From Blastocatellia bacterium (lineage in GTDB: Bacteria > Acidobacteriota > Blastocatellia > Pyrinomonadales > Pyrinomonadaceae), in the NCBI GenBank assembly GCA_003175865.1, contig PSRF01000330.1, positions 1 to 6,150 of the forward strand: a DNA stretch of 6,150 bases, given 5' to 3'. This document shows positions 1-4,152 of the stretch, in pieces. Positions within the stretch are counted from its first letter, which is position 1; every line of letters begins with the position of its first letter. Under the pieces are notes generated by a model. It ran no database searches. It was not told where the DNA came from and worked only from the letters and a program-made list of their open reading frames with translations. The translations under genes were made by a program, and so were the position numbers.

Positions 1-10
1 CATTAACAAA

Positions 11-52
11 GCGGCGCCAGGCCGCCGCACTCCAAGGAGAAGGCCGTTTCTC
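11..52. other. Two adjacent short hairpins in the leader
   Basis: GCGGCG at 11-16 pairs with CGCCGC at 23-28 around a 6-base loop. GAGAA at 37-41 pairs with TTCTC at 48-52 around another 6-base loop. No T-run follows either stem, so a classical intrinsic terminator is not supported. They may be the 3' end of an upstream transcript or chance. No gene entering from the left edge can be recognised: the forward frames close at 4-6, 80-82 and 126-128 without a recognisable protein tail. Confidence 0.25.
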
Positions 53-90
53 ACAATCCACATGTCCTCCTTTTTGCAGTGAAGACAGAG

Positions 91-120
91 TTGTCATATC
101 TTTCCGTTCACCATTAGAAC
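91..120 (+). promoter_or_regulatory. Weak sigma-70-like promoter candidate for the kinase-regulator operon
   Basis: TTGTCA at 91-96 (5 of 6 to the -35 consensus) is followed after 18 bp by TAGAAC at 115-120 (4 of 6 to the -10 consensus). Transcription would begin near 127, leaving a leader of about 15 bases before the GTG at 142. It is correctly placed, but motifs of this quality occur often by chance. Confidence 0.2.
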
Positions 121-141
121 TCTTATGACGGACTGGCAGCT

Positions 142-1260
142 GTGACTCAAGACAATAAAAGTGGCTTTTTAACTAGACACCGCCGGTGGTTACGTTGGGT
201 CTTTTTCATTCTGGTCTGGACTTTGTTGGGAGTTTCTTTCGCGCTCAGCACTTACCTCGGTGCACGCCAAGACAACGTACAAATCTCATTCAAACGAACG
301 GTCTCTGGTTACCTGGCTGACTTCTATCTGTGGGGAATCTTGTCTCCACTAATATTCAGGTTGGGTAGACGCTTTGAACTGCGAGATCACTTCCCCCGAA
401 ATCTTTTCATTCATATTTTCACGAGCATAGTATTCTCTGCATTTGTTATCTCTGCTGCGTCGCCTCTGGTCTGGTTTTTCGGTTATGTGAACACAGCACG
501 CAATCCTACCTTGTGGATTCTCTGGCGCAACAACGCATTTAGTCCTTATTACTTTCATCAGGGCCTGACGATCTACTGGACAACTCTAGTTGTGTCCCAC
601 GCTATCTACTACTACCGCGGCCTTCGCGAGGGTGAAGCAAAAACTGCAAGATTGACTGCGCAACTGGCCCAGGCACAATTGCAAGCGTTGAAAATGCAGA
701 TCCATCCGCATTTTCTTTTCAACACTCTTAATTCCATTTCAGCACTCCTGCACAAGGACGTCGAAGCCGCCGACAGAATGATCGCCAGACTCGGAGACTT
801 CCTCAGGCTGACATTGAAGCGCTCGAGCGCACAGACAGTAGACTTTGAACAAGAGTTGGAGTTTCTCAGATGCTACCTAGATATCGAGCATATCCGTTTC
901 CAGGATCGATTGTCAGTTGAAATGGAGATTGAGCCGCAGACACTTAAGATCATTGTACCTAACCTAATTCTCCAACCGATTGTCGAAAACGCGGTACGTC
1001 ATGGTATCGCGAAGCAGACAGATCAAGGTCGCATCACGATCCGAGCGCGTCAGCAAAATGACCGGTTAATCATGCAAGTAGAGGACAATGGACCGGGATT
1101 AAAAACCAACTCTAATGGAAGCGTTTCGGGAATCGGCCTGACGAATACGCGTGCACGCCTGGAACAGTGCTACGGTGACGACTTCAATTTTGAAATCGCG
1201 AACTCACACGGACGTGGTGTGACAGTCACCCTGGATATCCCCGCTCGCGACAAAGAGTAA
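142..1260 (+). CDS. LytS/YehU-type membrane sensor histidine kinase
   Basis: This 372-residue protein is an inner-membrane sensor kinase that should autophosphorylate and pass phosphate to the LytTR regulator encoded 6 bp downstream. The N-terminus is basic (RHRR at 12-15). Four hydrophobic segments follow, at about 17-38, 61-73, 88-114 and 140-158, with no recognisable extracellular sensor domain. A helical linker (about 161-185) leads into the His_kinase domain. It has the phosphoacceptor His190 in PHFLFN, an N box with Glu282-Asn283 in VENAVRHG, a G1 box around Asp315-Gly319 (EDNGPG), a G2 box near 330-335 (GIGLTN) and a closing GRG at 357-359, so it looks catalytically intact. The start is a GTG with only a weak Shine-Dalgarno match. 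It is preferred because it keeps the basic segment before the first helix, and no in-frame ATG occurs before residue 185. The family call is firm; the signal is unknown. Confidence 0.95.
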   Translation: MTQDNKSGFLTRHRRWLRWVFFILVWTLLGVSFALSTYLGARQDNVQISFKRTVSGYLADFYLWGILSPLIFRLGRRFELRDHFPRNLFIHIFTSIVFSAFVISAASPLVWFFGYVNTARNPTLWILWRNNAFSPYYFHQGLTIYWTTLVVSHAIYYYRGLREGEAKTARLTAQLAQAQLQALKMQIHPHFLFNTLNSISALLHKDVEAADRMIARLGDFLRLTLKRSSAQTVDFEQELEFLRCYLDIEHIRFQDRLSVEMEIEPQTLKIIVPNLILQPIVENAVRHGIAKQTDQGRITIRARQQNDRLIMQVEDNGPGLKTNSNGSVSGIGLTNTRARLEQCYGDDFNFEIANSHGRGVTVTLDIPARDKE

Positions 1261-1266
1261 TCGAAC

Positions 1267-2031
1267 GTGCGAATTAAACTCTTAATAGTTGATGACGAAC
1301 CACTTGCTCGAGATCGAATCCGCGAGATGTTGAAGGATTACCCCGAGATGGAAGTCATCGCGGAGGCGAGAAATGGTCGCGAAGCGGTTGAGTCGATTGC
1401 GGCCAATGCTCCGGATCTTGTCTTTCTTGACGTGCAGATGCCTGATCTTAATGGGTTCGAAGTGTTGGAAAGTCTAAGTGTCGAACGGATGCCACTCATC
1501 ATTTTCGTTACGGCATACGATCAGCATGCGATTCGTGCTTTTGATGTTCACGCGATTGATTACCTGACAAAACCGTTCGATCGCAGACGATTTGCCGACG
1601 CGATTGAGCGTGTGAAGATCTTTATGAAGGGAACCGAGGAACCGGACACCGGGCGCATTCTGAAGATGCTGCAGGAGTTCAAAGCCGGGCCCCGCTATCT
1701 GGAAAGATTCGCGATCAAGAACGGCGAGAAGGTTTTTTTCATTCGCAGTGAAGACGTAGACGCGATCGAAGCACAGGGCAACTATGTTCGTCTTAATCTC
1801 GCCAACTCTTCACATCTGCTGCGAGAGACCCTAAATAACATTGAAGCGCAAATTGATCCAAGAGTGTTCGTTCGCATTCACCGGCGCACGATCGTCAATA
1901 TCAACCGTGTCAAGGAGCTGCAAACCTGGGCTCGAGGTGAGTATCGAGTCGTCTTACATAATGGCTCTCATTATTCTTTAAGTCGTGGCTATCGAGAGCA
2001 TTTCGATAACTTCATCAAGCTGGGCTCGTGA
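1267..2031 (+). CDS. LytTR-family response regulator
   Basis: This 254-residue cytoplasmic transcription regulator is the expected partner of the upstream kinase. The receiver domain covers about 3-118: acidic pocket Asp9-Asp10, phosphoacceptor Asp55 in FLDVQMPD, switch Thr82 in VTAYD, and Lys102 in TKPFD. A linker (about 119-146) leads to a LytTR DNA-binding domain at about 147-250, with the typical EAQGNYV segment (168-174) and FVRIHRR (201-207) followed by INRVKEL. This is the AlgR/LytR/YehT domain order and length. The start is GTG, 6 bp after the kinase stop, which indicates translation from the same message. LytTR proteins bind paired direct repeats upstream of their targets. No convincing consensus pair is seen here, although a 7-bp direct repeat lies in the next gap. 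Confidence 0.95.
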   Translation: MRIKLLIVDDEPLARDRIREMLKDYPEMEVIAEARNGREAVESIAANAPDLVFLDVQMPDLNGFEVLESLSVERMPLIIFVTAYDQHAIRAFDVHAIDYLTKPFDRRRFADAIERVKIFMKGTEEPDTGRILKMLQEFKAGPRYLERFAIKNGEKVFFIRSEDVDAIEAQGNYVRLNLANSSHLLRETLNNIEAQIDPRVFVRIHRRTIVNINRVKELQTWARGEYRVVLHNGSHYSLSRGYREHFDNFIKLGS

Positions 2032-2076
2032 CGCTGGCGCACTCGTCCCCACCGGGAGCCCCAGCATCACGCAAAA

Positions 2077-2104
2077 TTGACACTCGTCACAAATTGATTC
2101 ACAT
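2077..2104 (+). promoter_or_regulatory. Possible promoter with a perfect -35 box upstream of the hairpin
   Basis: TTGACA at 2077-2082 matches the -35 consensus exactly. After 16 bp the best -10 is TCACAT at 2099-2104, only 3 of 6. If used, it would produce a leader of roughly 190 bases that includes the hairpin at 2150-2232 before the membrane protein gene. The poor -10 keeps this tentative. A separate promoter just upstream of 2306 was not found. Confidence 0.2.
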
Positions 2105-2149
2105 GGACAAATCTGGAAGTCACACTAACGTCCGAACCGACCGAACGAT

Positions 2150-2232
2150 CTTTGTGCGACCCCAGTTTTCTCTGTGTGGCCTGTGAGACTTCGTCACCCA
2201 CGGAAAATACAGGTAACAGGGGTCGCACAAGG
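2150..2232. other. Long hairpin in the leader of the membrane protein gene
   Basis: A perfect 12-bp inverted repeat, TTGTGCGACCCC at 2152-2163 and GGGGTCGCACAA at 2219-2230, extends outward through a G-T and a C-G pair to 2150/2232. Further nested complementary pairs lie inside: TTTTC 2166-2170 with GAAAA 2203-2207, GTGG 2176-2179 with CCAC 2198-2201, and GTGA 2183-2186 with TCAC 2194-2197 closing a 7-base loop. The nested order fits one long RNA hairpin with internal loops. No T-run follows, so it is not an obvious terminator. It ends 73 bp before the start codon at 2306. It could be a cis-regulatory RNA, a small RNA or a mobile palindrome; the sequence does not decide. Confidence 0.55.
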
Positions 2233-2236
2233 TAAC
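2211..2236. repeat. AGGTAAC direct repeat, 19-bp spacing
   Basis: AGGTAAC occurs at 2211-2217 and again at 2230-2236, so equivalent bases are 19 bp apart, close to two helical turns. The pair brackets the right arm of the hairpin. Paired direct repeats read from one face of DNA are the usual form of a LytTR site, but the spacing is slightly short and the bases do not fit the published consensus well. It is therefore only a candidate operator. Confidence 0.3.
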
Positions 2237-2305
2237 GAGCACATCTTCTCTGTTGCTCCCGACATGAAGGCCTCCAACTCTTTGACCTAACCTTAAGGAA
2301 CAAAA

Positions 2306-2851
2306 ATGACCAATGAAACAATCGTCCTGGGCCGTCCGCGGGCTATCGACACTATTCCGCTTGGAGGTTTGCTCATCGGATTGTTCGACCTCCTATTTGC
2401 ATTTACTTTTTATGGATTGATATTAGGAGTGCCACCACTCCGTATCTTCCAGTCGGTCGCCGCTGGAGTGCTTGGGAGGCCGGCAGCAATCGCTGGCGGT
2501 GTCCCAACTTTTTTGCTCGGCATCCTGCTACATTTCGTCGTTGCCACATGCATTGCAACTGTCTATTTCCTGGCAACGCAGGTATTGCCTGTCCTCGTTC
2601 GTCATCCGGTTGTTAGTGGACTCACTTACGGTGTGATTGCCTATTTTGGAATGAAGTTCATTGTTCTCCCGCTATCAGCCATAGGACAGAGGGGCCCGCT
2701 TCCACGCTTACCAATTCTACTGACAGAAGTGATCGGACATGCTCTGCTGGTGGGATTGCCTGTTGCGTTACTGGCGCGCCGTTCTGCCAGGGTGAACAGG
2801 AATGACTCTGGCGATTCACCAGCGCCTGAACCTAGCCTCGGCGCAATTTGA
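2306..2851 (+). CDS. Small four-helix integral membrane protein, function unknown
   Basis: This 181-residue protein has four predicted membrane helices at about 18-40, 66-92, 100-122 and 136-156. Its hydrophilic tail (about 160-181) is rich in Ser, Asn, Asp and Pro. The segment after helix 1, GVPPLRIFQSVAAGVLGR (41-58), and the LPLSAIG stretch (121-127) look like conserved marks of a family of uncharacterised bacterial membrane proteins that I recall only as hypothetical. No catalytic or metal-binding motif is evident. The ATG is well supported: AAGGA at 2295-2299 lies 6 bp upstream. The gene follows the two-component pair in the same direction but after a 274-bp structured gap, so it probably has its own promoter. 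Control by the LytTR regulator is possible but rests on position alone. Confidence 0.85.
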   Translation: MTNETIVLGRPRAIDTIPLGGLLIGLFDLLFAFTFYGLILGVPPLRIFQSVAAGVLGRPAAIAGGVPTFLLGILLHFVVATCIATVYFLATQVLPVLVRHPVVSGLTYGVIAYFGMKFIVLPLSAIGQRGPLPRLPILLTEVIGHALLVGLPVALLARRSARVNRNDSGDSPAPEPSLGAI

Positions 2852-2914
2852 AAAATATCGCTAGTTAATCTAGTTGTTCGTTCAATGATCATCTCTGAGC
2901 TCTGCCTTATCCGA

Positions 2915-3085
2915 CACTCCTCACCCCGTCAGGAGTGGCATTTTTATAGCTCTCGACTCATGAAATCTGGCTCCGTTCGGAAGACCGGCAGTGTTACGGG
3001 TCAGTAACCTATTGTTATGCCGCTCTTCCGAACGGAGCGGACTATGGAGAAGGCAAGCTATAAACATTCCACTCCTACCGGAGTG
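2915..3085. repeat. Compound palindromic element, two inverted units
   Basis: The element has nested inverted repeats. The outer arms, 2931-2951 and 3056-3076, pair at 19 of 21 positions. The inner arms, GCTCCGTTCGGAAGA at 2970-2984 and its exact complement at 3024-3038, are 15 bp. CGGCA (2986-2990) pairs with TGCCG (3018-3022), and a central GTTAC (2993-2997) pairs with GTAAC (3004-3008). Each end also has its own small stem: CACTCCT/AGGAGTG at 2915-2921/2931-2937 and CACTCC/GGAGTG at 3070-3075/3080-3085. Read outward to centre, each half is GGAGTG, an AT-rich block ending TTTATAGC, an unrelated spacer of about 18 bp, then GCTCCGTTCGGA. It sits between convergent genes, as REP/BIME-like elements often do, and could also act as a two-way transcription stop. 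It has no coding capacity that I accept. Confidence 0.75.
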
Positions 3086-3178
3086 AAACTGCCTCCCACT
3101 TTTCACACAGTCTCAACTGGTGGTCCTGATTTCACGCCGGCTGTACTGCTGAACGTTCTTTACTGGTATTGAGTGATT

Positions 3179-3238
3179 GCGAGGTTTCGTTTCAGCTGCA
3201 ACTCCAGCGTCGGGTGCCTACGCAAGTCGCAACCTCGC
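3179..3238. repeat. 8-bp inverted repeat downstream of the secreted protein gene
   Basis: GCGAGGTT at 3179-3186 is exactly complementary to AACCTCGC at 3231-3238, with CG/CG able to continue the pairing inside after one mismatch. The loop is about 44 bases and no T-run follows on the minus strand. It lies just past the stop codon of the minus-strand gene, so a transcript-end structure is possible but weakly supported. I see nothing else in 3086-3178. Confidence 0.25.
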
Positions 3239-3256
3239 TGGTAATCGACGGCGACG

Positions 3257-3835
3257 CTATTGTTGGTCTTTGAGTCTGAAGCTAAATCGATAATTGAAAC
3301 ATCCCGTGCCATTCGTGCCGATGTTTTCCATACGAACTTGTCCGGTGCTTGACGCATAGCTCCCGGTCCCTCCTAGAACAGCTCGCTCGGTTCTTGATCC
3401 GACGTTGGGAACCAAACCTTCGCTTACTAGCGACTTCGAATCGTGAGGAAACATGTAGAGCATTGTGGCGAACGCGATGGGCGATTCGCCATTATTGAAC
3501 TGGTTAGTATCGACGATAAAAACCGCGCGGGAGAGCCAATTGCCGATGCTTCCCGGGTCAGTTGGAAGATTAGATTGACTCCCTGGCTTTAGTGTTCCGC
3601 CGGGGTAGATCGTGCCTGTGACAACTATAGTGTCACCAGGTGTGACCTCGGTGAATGGTTCACCGGGAACGACAGGGTTGACATGTGCGTTGTTGCAATC
3701 TTCAGTAACGTCGACTGTAAAGGTCTTGTCGCCCTCCGCTCTCGTTAGGGTTGGGCCTCCAATCAATGCGACAACTAATAGCCCGATGGATACGAGGAAC
3801 ATAATCGTTGCTGAACGTTGTAATCTTGGCTTCAT
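3257..3835 (-). CDS. Secreted allene-oxide-cyclase/dirigent-like barrel protein
   Basis: This 192-residue protein has a signal peptide: a basic start (KPRLQR), a hydrophobic core at about 10-28, and likely cleavage after Ala33 in LTRA-EGD. It is thus expected in the periplasm or outside the cell. The mature part is rich in beta strand. Residues 67-75 (GDTIVVTGT) are followed near 141-154 by RAVLGGTGSYASST, and the C-terminus has GCFNYRFSFRL (168-178). A late GGTG-aromatic turn followed by a strand is characteristic of the allene oxide cyclase/dirigent barrel families, so I assign it there at fold level only; no enzymatic activity is implied. Cys47 and Cys169 could form a disulfide. The ATG is favoured by GAGGAG (minus strand, complement of 3841-3846), 5 bp upstream, and the stop is TAG. 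It is divergent from the winged-helix regulator gene and may share control with it. Confidence 0.85.
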   Translation of the reverse strand: MKPRLQRSATIMFLVSIGLLVVALIGGPTLTRAEGDKTFTVDVTEDCNNAHVNPVVPGEPFTEVTPGDTIVVTGTIYPGGTLKPGSQSNLPTDPGSIGNWLSRAVFIVDTNQFNNGESPIAFATMLYMFPHDSKSLVSEGLVPNVGSRTERAVLGGTGSYASSTGQVRMENIGTNGTGCFNYRFSFRLKDQQ

Positions 3836-4040
3836 AGGATCTCCTCTGAAATTTATTCAACACTATGCTGGGAGCGCGGCGTCCTCGCTGCTCGCTAGCC
3901 TGAAGACGACCAGATTGACGAGACGTCTGAGGTCCCAGGATCAAGTTGGGCCAATGAAGTCCAGTGTTTGTCTTGTTACACACAATCACCTGGCCTTAAA
4001 ATGAGGCGCGTCACATCTCAAGCGCACTTGCACGCCGCAT

Positions 4041-4067
4041 GGTCCACTTCTCACTAGTAGGTGGACC
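4041..4067. promoter_or_regulatory. Spaced inverted repeat GGTCCAC-n13-GTGGACC, possible operator
   Basis: GGTCCAC at 4041-4047 and GTGGACC at 4061-4067 are exact reverse complements, with a 13-bp spacer containing the palindrome ACTAGT (4053-4058). Half-site centres are 20 bp apart, which would suit a dimeric DNA-binding protein on one face. It lies 86 bp upstream of the regulator start. It could equally be a hairpin in a transcript, and there is no T-run to make it a terminator. Confidence 0.3.
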
Positions 4068-4111
4068 CTAAAGCGGCTTGGCTTGCAAAGTCCTTTAGAA
4101 AAGTTTGGGAA

Positions 4112-4131
4112 TCTTTTAATGTTTTCTTAAT
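4112..4131 (+). promoter_or_regulatory. TTAAT direct repeat at 11-bp spacing, possible OmpR-type box
   Basis: TTAAT occurs at 4116-4120 and 4127-4131, with two further T matches upstream in each copy, giving an 11-bp period. OmpR/PhoB-type winged helices bind head-to-tail half-sites about 10-11 bp apart, so the regulator starting at 4153 might bind here and control itself. The motif is short and AT-rich, so chance is a real alternative. Confidence 0.2.
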
Positions 4132-4152
4132 CGCCTTCCCCAGTGGTTTCGG

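Larger units (their letters stand above)
3836..4152. promoter_or_regulatory. Divergent intergenic region between secreted protein and regulator
   Basis: This 317-bp stretch must hold promoters for both flanking genes. The secreted-protein side has a clear ribosome binding site next to the start. The regulator side has only a poor one. I found no convincing -35/-10 pair in either direction. It contains an 8-bp palindrome AGACGTCT (3921-3928), a 7-bp spaced inverted repeat (4041-4067) and AT-rich direct repeats (4116-4131). No small gene or RNA gene is recognisable in it. Confidence 0.5.

Noticed and set aside
2022..2061. GGGCTC (2022-2027) with GAGCCC (2056-2061) as a terminator for the kinase-regulator operon
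   Set aside because: The stem is only 6 bp with a 28-base loop, begins inside the coding region and has no following T-run.
2103..2186. 27-codon forward frame ending inside the hairpin loop, a possible leader peptide
   Set aside because: There is no ribosome binding site before the ATG and no run of regulatory codons; attenuation cannot be supported without conservation data.
2067..2321. 84-codon minus-strand open frame over the hairpin gap
   Set aside because: It overlaps the start of the membrane protein gene, has no recognisable domain, and is explained by the hairpin arms lacking stops.
2921..3106. 61-codon minus-strand open frame across the palindromic element
   Set aside because: It is almost entirely the inverted repeats read in one frame, with no ribosome binding site or protein-like composition. 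It is best explained as a by-product of the repeat.
3702..3989. 95-codon minus-strand frame overlapping the start of the secreted protein gene
   Set aside because: It runs out of frame through the signal peptide coding region, shows no domain, and its neighbour has the strong ribosome binding site.
3612..4004. 130-codon plus-strand frame antisense to the secreted protein gene
   Set aside because: It is low-complexity Ser/Thr/Leu-rich sequence lying opposite a well-supported gene with signal peptide and ribosome binding site.
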